A stretch of 64,000 bases of DNA from Rhodoferax sp. U11-2br (GCF_018619435.1 NZ_JAHFZF010000001.1:62001-126000), one strand, 5' to 3'; positions 45,174 through 53,944 are shown, numbered from the stretch's first letter. Notes: generated from the sequence alone by a model not told the origin. Numbers and translations: made by a program.

Positions 45174-45944
45174 ATGCTCACAGGTAAAACCGCCCTGGTC
45201 ACCGGCTCCACCAGCGGCATTGGTCTGGGTATTGCCAAGGCACTCGCTGCGCAAGGTGCCAACATCGTGCTGAACGGTTTTGGGGATGTGGACGGTCCCA
45301 CAGCCGAGGTGGCAGCCCTAGGTGTGCAGGTGGCCTACCACGGCGCCGACATGAGCCGCCCCGAAGAGATTGAAGCTTTGATGCGTTTTGCTGCCCAGCG
45401 TTTTGGCCGGGTCGACATCCTGGTCAACAACGCCGGCATCCAGCATGTGTCGCGCATCGAGAGTTTTCCACCTGAGCGCTGGGATGCGATCATCGCCATC
45501 AACCTCAGCAGCGCCTTCCATACCACCCGGCTGGCCCTGCCGGCCATGCAGGCGGCGGGCTGGGGCCGCATCATCAACCTGGCCTCGGTTCACGGCCTGG
45601 TCGCATCCGCCGAAAAGTCCGCCTATGTGGCCGCCAAACACGGCCTGGTCGGCCTGACCAAGGTCACCGCTCTGGAAAACGCCAGCAGCGGCGTCACCTG
45701 CAATGCCATTTGCCCAGGCTGGGTGCTGACCCCGCTGGTGCAAAAACAGGTGGATGCCAAAGCGGCGTCGCTGGGCCTCTCCAACGACGAGGCGGTTGCG
45801 CTGATCTTGGGCGAAAAAGAGCCCTCTAAAACATTCACCACGCCCGAAGAATTGGGCGCACTCGCGGTGTTTTTCTGCTCACCCGCAGGCAACAACGTGC
45901 GGGGTGTGGCCTGGAACATGGATGGGGGTTGGGTGGCGCAGTGA
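45174..45944 (+). CDS. hbdH: 3-Hydroxybutyrate dehydrogenase
   Basis: A 256-residue classical SDR. Cofactor motif TGSTSGIGLGIAKALAAQ, NNAG (LVNNAGIQHVSRIESFPPER), active-site Ser/Tyr/Lys in INLASVHGLVASAEKSAYVA and AKHG, and the C-terminal QKQVDAKAASLGLSNDEA and VRGVAWNMDGGWVAQ are the D-3-hydroxybutyrate dehydrogenase pattern. It oxidises 3-hydroxybutyrate from PHB breakdown to acetoacetate. ATG 45174 has GGAGAAG 5 nt upstream. Confidence 0.93.
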   Translation: MLTGKTALVTGSTSGIGLGIAKALAAQGANIVLNGFGDVDGPTAEVAALGVQVAYHGADMSRPEEIEALMRFAAQRFGRVDILVNNAGIQHVSRIESFPPERWDAIIAINLSSAFHTTRLALPAMQAAGWGRIINLASVHGLVASAEKSAYVAAKHGLVGLTKVTALENASSGVTCNAICPGWVLTPLVQKQVDAKAASLGLSNDEAVALILGEKEPSKTFTTPEELGALAVFFCSPAGNNVRGVAWNMDGGWVAQ

Positions 45945-45990
45945 CGCGGTCACCCAATAACCATTCTGAGGTATTCCATAAAAAAGCCTC

Positions 45991-46022
45991 CAGCCCTTAT
46001 GCACAAAGGACTGAAAGCTATC
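45991..46022 (+). repeat. Dispersed palindromic repeat
   Basis: CAGCCCTT-ATGCAC-AAAGGACTGA followed by AAGCTATC. It lies between the convergent hbdH and CoA-transferase genes; the right arm has one mismatch. Confidence 0.65.
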
Positions 46023-46089
46023 AAAATCACAGAACACAAGATGTGCACACAAGACTGGGACGTCGCCCCAGTTCCGCTGCCACCTCAGA

Positions 46090-47610
46090 TCAGGCAGATT
46101 CGGTGTTGAGCACCTTCACGGCGTTGTCCTGCCAGCTGAAGGCTTCGTTCATCAGGTGTGGGGTGTGTTTGCCGGGGGACTCGCGCAGGGCACGCTCGTA
46201 GTACTCGGTGAGTGCCGGGCGGTAGTCGGGGTGGGCACACTTTTCGATGATCAGGCGCGCACGCTGTTTGGGCGACAGGCCACGCAAATCCGCCAGGCCC
46301 TGCTCGGTGACGATGATCTGCACATCGTGTTCGGTGTGGTCCACATGAGACACCATCGGCACAATGCACGACAAAGCGCCATTCTTGGCGGTGGACGGCG
46401 TCACAAAAAAGGACAGGAAGGCGTTGCGGGCAAAGTCGCCCGAGCCGCCAATGCCGTTCATGATGCTGGTGCCCTTGATATGGGTGGAGTTGACGTTGCC
46501 GTAGATGTCAGCCTCGATCATCGCGTTCATCGCGATCACACCCAGGCGGCGCACCACCTCGGGGTGGTTGCTGATTTCTTGCGGGCGCAGCACGATGCGT
46601 TTGCTGTAGAACTCAATGTTGTCGTTGAAGTCTTTCATCGCCTCGGGGCTGAACGAGATCGCGGTGGCTGAGGCCGAGACCAGCTTGCCCGAGCGCAACA
46701 TGTCGAGCATGCCGTCCTGCAGCACCTCGGTGTACGCAGTCAGGTTCTCGAACGGGCCGTTGTTGAGCCCGGCCAGCACCGCGTTGGCGATGTTGCCCAC
46801 ACCCGATTGCAGCGGCAGCAGGTCGGCAGGCAGTCGCCCGGCCTTGACTTCTGCACCGAGGAAATCGATGACGTGGTTGGCAATACGCTGCGAGGTTTCA
46901 TCGGGCGCGGCAAACGGGGTGTTGCGGTCGGGCTGGTTGGTTTCAACCACCGCAATCACCTTGTTCAGGTCACAACGCAGGTAGGCTTCACCAATACGGC
47001 CATTGGCACGCACCAGCGGGATCGGCTGGCGGTCTGGCGGCACCTGGGTGCCGTAATAAATGTCGTGCATGCCTTCCATGCCGAGGTTCTGCATGGAATT
47101 GACTTCGAGGATGATCTTGTCGGCCTGGTCGATCCAGGTTTTGTTGTTGCCGACCGAGGACGACGGAATCAGTCGCCCGTCGGGCAAGATGCCCGCCACT
47201 TCGATCACCGCCACGTCCAGGTGGCCCAGAAAGCCGTACCAGACCAGCTGCGCGACGTGCGAGAGGTGCAGGTCGGTGTACTGCATTTCGCCAGCATTGA
47301 TCTGTTTGCGCACGGTGGCGTCAGACTGGTAGGGCAGGCGCATTTCAACGCCATGCGCCTCGGCCAACACCGCGTCAAGCTCGGGTGCGGTGCTGGCACC
47401 GGTCCACAGCCCGATGCGAAAGGCTTCACCCGCTGCATGTGCCTGTTTCATGCGCCGCGCCAGCGCCCCCGGCACCAGCTTGGGGTAGCCGGAACCCGTA
47501 AAACCACTCATGCCCACATTGGCGCCCGGCGGTATCAGCGCAGCGGCGGCTTCTGCCGACATGATTTTGGATTTCAGGAGGGGGTTGCTCACACGGTCTG
47601 CTCGTAACAT
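46090..47610 (-). CDS. Acetyl-CoA hydrolase / succinyl-CoA:acetate CoA-transferase
   Basis: A 506-residue class I CoA-transferase. GANVGMSGFTGSGYPKLVPG is the N-terminal domain opening. GVGNIANAVLAGLNNGPFEN followed by LTAYTEVLQDGM contains the catalytic Glu. GTSIMNGIGGSGDFARNAFL and VTEQGLADLRGLSPKQRARL complete the AarC/Cat1/ScpC pattern. Such enzymes move CoA between succinate, acetate or propionate. The neighbouring hbdH fits short-chain acid metabolism. Confidence 0.92.
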   Translation of the reverse strand: MLRADRVSNPLLKSKIMSAEAAAALIPPGANVGMSGFTGSGYPKLVPGALARRMKQAHAAGEAFRIGLWTGASTAPELDAVLAEAHGVEMRLPYQSDATVRKQINAGEMQYTDLHLSHVAQLVWYGFLGHLDVAVIEVAGILPDGRLIPSSSVGNNKTWIDQADKIILEVNSMQNLGMEGMHDIYYGTQVPPDRQPIPLVRANGRIGEAYLRCDLNKVIAVVETNQPDRNTPFAAPDETSQRIANHVIDFLGAEVKAGRLPADLLPLQSGVGNIANAVLAGLNNGPFENLTAYTEVLQDGMLDMLRSGKLVSASATAISFSPEAMKDFNDNIEFYSKRIVLRPQEISNHPEVVRRLGVIAMNAMIEADIYGNVNSTHIKGTSIMNGIGGSGDFARNAFLSFFVTPSTAKNGALSCIVPMVSHVDHTEHDVQIIVTEQGLADLRGLSPKQRARLIIEKCAHPDYRPALTEYYERALRESPGKHTPHLMNEAFSWQDNAVKVLNTESA

Positions 47611-47744
47611 GACATTTCACTCAAAAAGATAGATTGCATGGCAGGGTTTAACCGACGGCTAAACCTTCCAAGTCTAGCAGCCTGTCACGCTGTGAAGAGG
47701 GTTTTCCCTGAGAAAAATGCACACTTATGGTGCATAACAAGGGT

Positions 47745-48260
47745 TTATTCAGCCAACGGTCGCCACATGTGGTTTTTGCTGACAAAACCGTCCGCCACCG
47801 CAGCCGCCATGGGTTCCAACCCAAAACTCACAAATCCAAATCGTTCATAGAGCGCCTGCGCCGCCTGGTTGCCTTGGGTCACGGTGAGCTGCATCAATTG
47901 GATGCCTGGGCGTGCACGGGCGCAGTCCAGCGCCGCCTGTACCAAGGCGGCACCCAGCCCGCGCTGACGCGCTTGGGGCGCCACATACATGCCAAACAAG
48001 GTGGCCTTGTGGCGCAGTTTGTCGCGTGCCTCAAAACCCACCCCCACCACCGCCACCAGCTCTTGCGCATCAAACACCCCCAGCACCACCTCAGGGGCGT
48101 CGTCGGTAGGTTCCAGCCGCCTGACCCACCAGCTCACGGGCAAAGCGGCGCGCTCGGCCACACTGGAGCTGAACGCCTGTGGGTGCTGGGCATAGGCTTG
48201 CAGCATGAGGCCGCGGTACTGCGCCGCATGCTCGGGGATCAGACGGATCGGTGGCAACAC
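47745..48260 (-). CDS. GNAT-family N-acetyltransferase
   Basis: A 171-residue acetyltransferase. LFGMYVAPQARQRGLGAALV is motif A (Q/RxxGxG/A acetyl-CoA loop: QRGLGA). MQLTVTQGNQAAQALYERFG and FVSFGLEPMA form motif B and the end of the fold. Substrate unknown. The ATG is followed on its upstream side by a palindromic repeat that separates it from the kinase gene. Confidence 0.87.
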   Translation of the reverse strand: MLPPIRLIPEHAAQYRGLMLQAYAQHPQAFSSSVAERAALPVSWWVRRLEPTDDAPEVVLGVFDAQELVAVVGVGFEARDKLRHKATLFGMYVAPQARQRGLGAALVQAALDCARARPGIQLMQLTVTQGNQAAQALYERFGFVSFGLEPMAAAVADGFVSKNHMWRPLAE

Positions 48261-48279
48261 CTGTTTGCTCCTTCATGTG

Positions 48280-48327
48280 TAGCTATAGGCCCTTGCTATA
48301 AAAGGGCCAGAGGCCAAAATCGCTATC
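48280..48327 (+). repeat. Dispersed palindromic repeat, long variant
   Basis: TAGCTATAGGCCCTT-GCTATAA-AAGGGCCAGAGGCC, then AAAATCGCTATCA. The inner stem GGCCCTT/AAGGGCC is perfect. It lies between the stop of the kinase gene (48330) and the start of the GNAT gene (48260). Confidence 0.7.
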
Positions 48328-48329
48328 AA

Positions 48330-50786
48330 TCAGGCCGACTGCTTGAACGCCATCACCGCCTGGTTGCGCAGCGTGCGCAACAAGGAGAGTTCCTTTTCAT
48401 CCACCAGCAGGCCGCCCTTGTGCGCCATGTCGGCATAGATCAGACCAAAAGGTTTGCCCTTGAGCACCAGCGGCAACACCAGAAACGTCGGTGCGTTGTA
48501 GGCCTGGATGTACCAGGCAGGCAGGCGCTGCACGATGCGGGGGTCGGCGGCGTCACTGATCAGGGTGTCGGCTGCCTTGAGACAAATGGTGGCAAACAGG
48601 TCGGGCGTGCCGTTGCTGCGCAGCGGCACATTGAACTGTTTCACCACCGCCTCCACCCCCGTGCCCAGCCCGAAACGACCCGTGAGGGTGTCGGTCCTGG
48701 GGTCGCGCATGCAGAACACGATGCGGTGGAGGTCCAGCGCACGGAACATGGCCTCCATGATCATGCGCAGCACATCGCTGAGCTTGAAGTCTTCGACCAT
48801 GGCATTGGTGATGTCCTGCACACCGGCGGTCAGGGTCTGCGCCCGGCTGTCGGCGCCGGGCTGGGCCAGCGTCAGGATGGCGCCGGTGGGCTCCGAGCTG
48901 ACCAGCGTGAGCGTCTGCTGGGTCATGATCTGGGTGGCATGCAAGGCGTTGGCGTTCAGGGTGTCGGCCTCGGGGTCAACCACCAGGTTGGCGGGCTCCT
49001 GCTGCAGAGCATCCAGCTTGTGATCGAGCAGGTGCGCAGCCAAGGAGTCGGGGCGCACGGTGATCTCCATGGCTTGGGCCAGCTCCAGCAGCTTCCTGCG
49101 CGCCACCGCCGTGGCGGCGTTGAGCTGTTCGGTGCTCATACCCAAGGCCCGGCCATAGGTCTTGGCCACCTGGCCCAGGCGCACATCCACCACCTTGGCA
49201 TCGGTGTGCAAGACCGCGTCGGCCATCTCGTTGGCGACACGGGTGCTCCAGCGCAAACGGCTCTGGCTGTCCTTGATGGGCAGGCTGGGCGGCGTTCCGG
49301 TGGGCTTGACCACACAACGCTGGATGCTCTCGGGCAGGCCCCAGGCTTTGCACACGCCCAGGCCCAGCGCTTCGTAACTCAGTCCCAGCACCCGGGTGGC
49401 GGCGGCCTCCTCGCTGATCGCGTCACGTGGTGCACTCACCAGCTGGCGCACTGCCAGCGCTTCCTCTGGAAAATAAAACTGCGACAACATGCGCCCCAGA
49501 TTCTGGAACAGCGCACCAATAAAAGCGTCCTCCCCTTCGGTCTGGGTGGGGCACAGCGCGGCCGCAATGGCGCCAGCCATCAGCGCACGCAAAAACTCTT
49601 CTTTGAGCAGGTGGGCGTTGGCTTTGTCCTGCATGTGCTCCAGCAGCACCAGGCTCAAGGCCATGTTGCGGATGCCGTTGAACCCCACCAGGCTGACCGC
49701 ACGCGACACCGTGCCCACACTGCTGCCGCGTGAATAGTGCACGCTGTTGACCAGGCGCAGCAGCTTGTTGGTCAGCGCCACATCCTTGAGGATCTCGTTG
49801 GTGACGCTGTTGATGCTTTCCTTGTCCGAGCTGGCCATGCTCTGGATGCGTCCAATCGACTCGGACAGCGCCGGAAAATCGCTTTTGTTGCGCATGCGGC
49901 GCAACAAGAAGTCCAGCGTGCTGCTGGTCTTGCCGGTGGGGGTGGGCAACTCGCTGTCGGCGCTGTCCTTGTGCTGACCCGACCAGACCAGCAGATCATC
50001 CAGAAAGGCCTGGGCACTGGGGTAACGCTGGTCCACCGCCACAGCGGTGGCCGTCAGCAAGGCCGAGCGCAAGCCGTCGTCCAGGCGCGCCATCAGATCC
50101 GGCGGGAAGGCCTGCGGCTCGATGCTGATTTTTTGCAGGGTCTGCTGCAACCTGGCTTTGTCGCGGATCGGTTGGCCCCACAACAACTCACCCAGCAGCA
50201 AGCCCGCGCTGTAGACATCCATCAAGGGGGTGATGTGCTCACCACGCACCGCCTCGGGCGCCATGTAGGCAGGTGTGCCGGCCACCTCGACCCGGTCCTG
50301 GGCCAGCGTCTGCTGGCTGATGCGTGCCGCAATGCCAAAGTCCATCACACGGGCGCGGCCACTGCGGTCCAGCAACACGTTGGACGGTTTGAGGTCGCGG
50401 TGCACCACCCCGCTGGCGTGGGCAGCCACCAAAGCGGCCAGCACATCCTGCATTACCGCCACCGCCTGCACGGGCGGCAAGGCGCCGTGCTGGGCCAGTT
50501 GCTGGGCCAGCGTCAGGCCCGGCACATACTCAAACACCAGGTAAGGTTGGTTGTCTTGCACATCGGCCTCAAACACCGGCACGATGTTGGTGTGGGTCAG
50601 GCGGCTGACGCTGCGCGCCTCCTGCAGCCACTGGGTGACCAGGCCGTTGTCGGGCTGGGCCGCCGGTTTCATGAGCTTGATCGCCACCTCGCGCTCAAGC
50701 CGGGGGTCAAACGACAGCCATACTTCGGCCTGCGCGCCCTGGCCCAACATGCGCCGGCGCTCAAACCGGCCTATCGCCACACTCAT
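48330..50786 (-). CDS. Ser/Thr protein kinase fused to HDOD and GAF domains
   Basis: An 818-residue cytoplasmic regulator. The Hanks-type kinase domain (about 5-270) has a glycine loop LGQGAQAEVWLS, Lys37 in VAIKLM, catalytic VVHRDLKPSN (129-136), DFG at 149-151 and GTPAYMAPEAVRG. An HDOD domain (about 288-490; KDVALTNKLLRLVNSVHYSR, SRAVSLVGFNGIRNMALSLV) follows. The region about 650-810 looks like a GAF domain (MIMEAMFRALDLHRIVFCMR, FLVLPLVLKGKPFGLIYADM). All catalytic kinase residues are present. HDOD domains often occur in signalling or stress-response proteins; the input and targets here are unknown. It overlaps the SIMPL gene by 4 nt. Confidence 0.9.
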   Translation of the reverse strand: MSVAIGRFERRRMLGQGAQAEVWLSFDPRLEREVAIKLMKPAAQPDNGLVTQWLQEARSVSRLTHTNIVPVFEADVQDNQPYLVFEYVPGLTLAQQLAQHGALPPVQAVAVMQDVLAALVAAHASGVVHRDLKPSNVLLDRSGRARVMDFGIAARISQQTLAQDRVEVAGTPAYMAPEAVRGEHITPLMDVYSAGLLLGELLWGQPIRDKARLQQTLQKISIEPQAFPPDLMARLDDGLRSALLTATAVAVDQRYPSAQAFLDDLLVWSGQHKDSADSELPTPTGKTSSTLDFLLRRMRNKSDFPALSESIGRIQSMASSDKESINSVTNEILKDVALTNKLLRLVNSVHYSRGSSVGTVSRAVSLVGFNGIRNMALSLVLLEHMQDKANAHLLKEEFLRALMAGAIAAALCPTQTEGEDAFIGALFQNLGRMLSQFYFPEEALAVRQLVSAPRDAISEEAAATRVLGLSYEALGLGVCKAWGLPESIQRCVVKPTGTPPSLPIKDSQSRLRWSTRVANEMADAVLHTDAKVVDVRLGQVAKTYGRALGMSTEQLNAATAVARRKLLELAQAMEITVRPDSLAAHLLDHKLDALQQEPANLVVDPEADTLNANALHATQIMTQQTLTLVSSEPTGAILTLAQPGADSRAQTLTAGVQDITNAMVEDFKLSDVLRMIMEAMFRALDLHRIVFCMRDPRTDTLTGRFGLGTGVEAVVKQFNVPLRSNGTPDLFATICLKAADTLISDAADPRIVQRLPAWYIQAYNAPTFLVLPLVLKGKPFGLIYADMAHKGGLLVDEKELSLLRTLRNQAVMAFKQSA

Positions 50787-51490
50787 TGAAGCTGGACTGA
50801 GCCAGACACATTGACCGACACCGAGGCCATACCCGCCTCCACCGGCACCGAGGCATCCTCAACAGCCATAGCCCGCACCGCCTTCATCTGCGGCTGGAAG
50901 ACCGGCCCACCTTCGTCATAGTTGACCGAGACTTCCCCCAGGCTGTAGCTCTTGAAGTCAAAGGCCTTGGCAATCTCGGTGGCGCGCTGGCGAAACAGCG
51001 CAATTGCCTGGGCTTGCGCCTGCGCCTGGGCACTCTGACGTTGAGCCTGGGTCAGGCCAAAACTGGCGCCAGACACCGTCAGGGTGCTGAGTTTGCCGGC
51101 GGTTTCACTGATGCGGGCAAAGTCCTGGCCTTCGAGCACCAGCTCGGTGCTGCCCTGCCAGCCGGTGATCTTGCCATTGCGGTCATAACGTGGTGACAGG
51201 CCAAAACGACCGGTGCGCACCGTCATCTGGGCCGGGCGGGCCTCCTTTTTGGCCAGGGTCAGGGCGGTATCCAGGGCGTTTTTGAGCTGAGACTGCACCA
51301 GCTGCGGGTCGGTGCCTTCCCGTGTGGTGCTCAGCGACATGGTCAGCAGGTCTTGCGCCACCTGCACACTGGCCTGTGCCGCCAGGCTCACCCGCTGCAT
51401 CGGCAAAGGCGCCGACGCCATTTGAGAAAAAGAAGCGCTAGCCCACGTCAATAAAGCACAGCACGCTACCAATTTTGAAGAATTTTTCAA
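50783..51490 (-). CDS. Periplasmic SIMPL-domain (DUF541) protein
   Basis: A 235-residue exported protein: a signal peptide (SKLVACCALLTWASASFSQ), then the SIMPL pattern around VSLAAQASVQVAQDLLTMSL, then QAQAQAQAIALFRQRATEIA, KAFDFKSYSLGEVSVNYDEG and VSVNVSGSVQLQ at the end. Read here from TTG 51490, which places the signal peptide first; the frame is open to 51604 but without homology. The function of bacterial SIMPL proteins is not settled. It is followed by the kinase gene with a 4-nt overlap and diverges from ompR. Confidence 0.8.
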   Translation of the reverse strand: MKNSSKLVACCALLTWASASFSQMASAPLPMQRVSLAAQASVQVAQDLLTMSLSTTREGTDPQLVQSQLKNALDTALTLAKKEARPAQMTVRTGRFGLSPRYDRNGKITGWQGSTELVLEGQDFARISETAGKLSTLTVSGASFGLTQAQRQSAQAQAQAQAIALFRQRATEIAKAFDFKSYSLGEVSVNYDEGGPVFQPQMKAVRAMAVEDASVPVEAGMASVSVNVSGSVQLQ

Positions 51491-51541
51491 GATGATTATC
51501 CCAATATACAAACAACCCGGAACGGGTAAAAAGCATGCTGA

Positions 51542-51621
51542 ATTTGTAACAGCGTGTGAATCCGGCGCCAAATAGGGCTTCCGCAGCGACAACGCACGCA
51601 ACAATTGCGGCTGTTACAAAT
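51542..51621. promoter_or_regulatory. Inverted TTTGTAACAGC boxes upstream of ompR
   Basis: ATTTGTAACAGC (51542-51553) and its exact reverse complement GCTGTTACAAAT (51610-51621) face each other across 56 nt, between the divergent SIMPL and ompR genes. TGTAAC/GTTACA is the core of OmpR-type binding half-sites, so autoregulation by the adjacent OmpR is plausible. The second box ends 21 nt before the ompR start. Confidence 0.55.
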
Positions 51622-51642
51622 ACAAATCAAGTGGATCGTAGT

Positions 51643-52374
51643 ATGGCTGCAAATTCCCGTGTCGACAAAATCCTGGTGGTTGATGATGATGCCCGCATCC
51701 GCGACCTGCTGCGCCGCTACCTGACGCAAGAAGGTTTCGAGGTGCTGCTGGCCGAAGATGGCCGGGCCCTGACCCGGGTGCTCGGGCGCGAGCCGGTGGA
51801 CCTGATCGTGCTGGACCTGATGATGCCCGGTGAAGATGGTCTGTCGGTCTGTCGGCGCCTGCGTGGTGCCAATGACCGCACCCCGATCATCATGCTGACG
51901 GCCAAGGGTGAAGACATCGACCGCATCGTCGGGCTGGAAGTGGGCGCCGATGACTACCTCGGCAAACCCTTCAACCCGCGCGAGTTGTTGGCGCGTATCC
52001 ACGCGGTGCTGCGCCGGCGACCGCCGGTGGAGGCGCCGGGCTCACCTTCGGCCGACAAGGCAGTGGTCACTTTTGGCCCGTTCAGCTTCGACATGGGCGC
52101 GCGCACCCTGCACAAGGGTGATGAAGAGCTGGCACTGACCACCGGTGAGTTCGCCATGCTCAAGGCCCTGGTGCGGCACCCGCGCCAACCGCTGTCGCGC
52201 GAAAAGCTGGCGCAACTGGCCCGCGGACGCGACTTCGAGCCCTTTGACCGCAGCCTGGACGTGCAGGTCTCGCGCTTGCGCAAACTCATCGAACACGACG
52301 CCTCGGCGCCACGTTATATCCAGACCGTGTGGGGTGTGGGTTACGTGTTCATTCCTGATGACAACGGCCAGTAA
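51643..52374 (+). CDS. ompR: OmpR-family response regulator
   Basis: A 243-residue regulator. The receiver domain (ILVVDDDARIRDLLRRYLTQ; phospho-acceptor Asp in IVLDLMMPGEDG; Thr/Lys in MLTAKGED and GKPFNPREL) is followed by a winged-helix domain (LALTTGEFAMLKALVRHPRQ, PLSREKLAQLARGRDFEPFD and RSLDVQVSRLRKLIEHDASA). The RGRDFEPFDRS linker pattern is OmpR-specific. ATG 51643 was chosen; the longer frame from 51556 runs through the regulatory boxes. It overlaps envZ by 17 nt. Confidence 0.95.
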   Translation: MAANSRVDKILVVDDDARIRDLLRRYLTQEGFEVLLAEDGRALTRVLGREPVDLIVLDLMMPGEDGLSVCRRLRGANDRTPIIMLTAKGEDIDRIVGLEVGADDYLGKPFNPRELLARIHAVLRRRPPVEAPGSPSADKAVVTFGPFSFDMGARTLHKGDEELALTTGEFAMLKALVRHPRQPLSREKLAQLARGRDFEPFDRSLDVQVSRLRKLIEHDASAPRYIQTVWGVGYVFIPDDNGQ

Positions 52375-53752
52375 CCCGTCCGTGCCACTGGACGGCGGCC
52401 CGGCGCGTGCCCGCAAACCCGCCCTGAGCCTGTTCTGGCGCACCTTTTTCCTGCTGGCGTTGCTGTTGTTGGGCAGCGTGATTGCCTGGACCCAGACCCT
52501 GCTGCAGATGGAGTTTGAGCCCCGTGCGCTGCAGACAGCCGACCAGATCGCCTCGGTGGTGAACCTGAGCCGTGCTGCGGTGATGCACTCGGACGCGATT
52601 GCCCGGGTGTCCCTGTTCAAGACCATGAAGGATCAGGAGCACCTGACCATCCGCCTGCGTGAACCGCGCGATGTGTTCGAGACCTTGGCCACCACCGACC
52701 TGAACCGCCATGTGGTCGAGCAACTGCGCTCGCGCCTGGGGCCAGACACCATCGTGGCCAGCAGCGTCAACCAGGTACAGGGGCTGTGGGTAGGCTTCTC
52801 CATCGACAAGGACCGTTATTGGTTGCAGACCGAGCGCAACCGCTTTGACCAACCAACCCAGGAAACCTGGACCGTCTGGCTGCTGACCGCTGCAGTGTTG
52901 TCACTGGCAGGGGCCGCAGGTATTGCGCGCCTGATCAACCGGCCACTCAAAGACCTGTCGCAAGCGGCCAGCCGGGTGCACGAAGGTGACTTTGAGGCCA
53001 GCACACTCGATGAAACCGTCAGCACCCAGGAAATCCGGGCGGTGAACATTGGCTTCAACCGCATGACCCGCAAGCTCGCGCAGATCGAACAGGACCGCAC
53101 CGTGATGTTGGCAGGCATCTCACACGACCTGCGCACCCCGCTGGCGCGGCTGCGGCTGGAGGCAGAAATGAGCGTGCCCGACGCGCAGGCACGCGAGGCC
53201 ATGGTGGGTGACATCGCGCAGCTCGACGCGATCATCGGCAAATTTCTGGACTACGCCCGCCCAGGCGACATGCGGCTGGTGCCGGTGTCACTCAACAACA
53301 TGGTCGAGACCTGTCTGGAGCCGCTGCGCAAACGCAGTGACCTCGACTTCAAGCTGGCGCTGCAAGACGGCCTGATGGTGCAGGCCGACCCGGTGGAGTT
53401 GCAACGCGCCTTGGTCAACCTGCTCGAAAACGCCGCCCGTTATGGCAAGTCCGAGGGCATAGAGCTGGCGCGGGTGGACATCTCGGCACGTTACAGCAAC
53501 GACAAGGTGCTGCTGCGCCTGCGTGACCACGGCAATGGTGTGCCACCCGAACAGCTCAAACACCTCACCACACCATTCTTCAGGGGTGACTCGGCCCGCT
53601 CGGCGGCCAACAGCACCGGGCTCGGGCTGGCGATTGTGGAGCAAACCATCTCGCGCATGGGTGGCGCCTTTGACCTGAGCAACGCCAACGGCGGCGGCCT
53701 GTGCGCCAACATCGTGTTGCGCCGGGCCCATGGCAGCGCGGCCCTGGCGTGA
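52358..53752 (+). CDS. envZ: EnvZ-like sensor histidine kinase
   Basis: A 464-residue kinase: TM1 (about 24-46, FWRTFFLLALLLLGSVIAWT), a periplasmic domain, TM2 (about 165-187, WTVWLLTAAVLSLAGAAGIA), HAMP, an H-box with MLAGISHDLRTPLARLRLEA, and an ATPase domain with N box NLLENAARYG, LRDHGNGVPPEQL (G1) and STGLGLAIVEQTI (G2). It pairs with the overlapping ompR gene. The ATG lies inside ompR, ensuring coupled expression. Confidence 0.94.
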   Translation: MTTASNPSVPLDGGPARARKPALSLFWRTFFLLALLLLGSVIAWTQTLLQMEFEPRALQTADQIASVVNLSRAAVMHSDAIARVSLFKTMKDQEHLTIRLREPRDVFETLATTDLNRHVVEQLRSRLGPDTIVASSVNQVQGLWVGFSIDKDRYWLQTERNRFDQPTQETWTVWLLTAAVLSLAGAAGIARLINRPLKDLSQAASRVHEGDFEASTLDETVSTQEIRAVNIGFNRMTRKLAQIEQDRTVMLAGISHDLRTPLARLRLEAEMSVPDAQAREAMVGDIAQLDAIIGKFLDYARPGDMRLVPVSLNNMVETCLEPLRKRSDLDFKLALQDGLMVQADPVELQRALVNLLENAARYGKSEGIELARVDISARYSNDKVLLRLRDHGNGVPPEQLKHLTTPFFRGDSARSAANSTGLGLAIVEQTISRMGGAFDLSNANGGGLCANIVLRRAHGSAALA

Positions 53753-53780
53753 CGCTGCACCATCCGCTTGGATAGCAGGG

Positions 53781-53791
53781 TTGGACTGCAA
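53781..53791 (+). promoter_or_regulatory. Candidate activator site (TTG-N5-CAA) upstream of hupS
   Basis: TTG-GACTG-CAA matches the half-site pattern reported for HupR/HoxA-type activators of hydrogenase genes. It lies about 155 nt upstream of the sigma-54 promoter core. A nearby palindrome ACTGGT-CAGTA-ACCAGT (53821-53837) is another possible operator. Such a short motif arises easily by chance. Confidence 0.35.
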
Positions 53792-53892
53792 ATTCTGTAT
53801 CCAGTTTGGACAAACCATTGACTGGTCAGTAACCAGTTCAGTCAGCGAGCTGCTAACTGACACCACCCACACCGCAGGCCACAGGCACAACA

Positions 53893-53905
53893 AATCAAAC
53901 ACTTA
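53893..53905 (+). promoter_or_regulatory. Candidate IHF site upstream of hupS
   Basis: AATCAA-ACAC-TTA fits the IHF consensus WATCAANNNNTTR at every position. It lies 39 nt before the sigma-54 core, the normal place for the bend that brings a distal activator to sigma-54 RNA polymerase. Confidence 0.55.
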
Positions 53906-53944
53906 GCCTTGCCTGCTCAGGACTTACCCTAGCGTCTTCCCAAA

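Noticed and set aside
47727..49733. Long open frame (668 codons) opposite the GNAT and kinase genes
   Set aside because: It runs across two real genes and a repeat, has no ribosome-binding site and no domain pattern.
51430..51475. Possible repeat copy in the SIMPL signal-peptide codons (TAGCCC ... AGCACGCTACC)
   Set aside because: The arms do not pair, so the similarity is too weak to list as a repeat.
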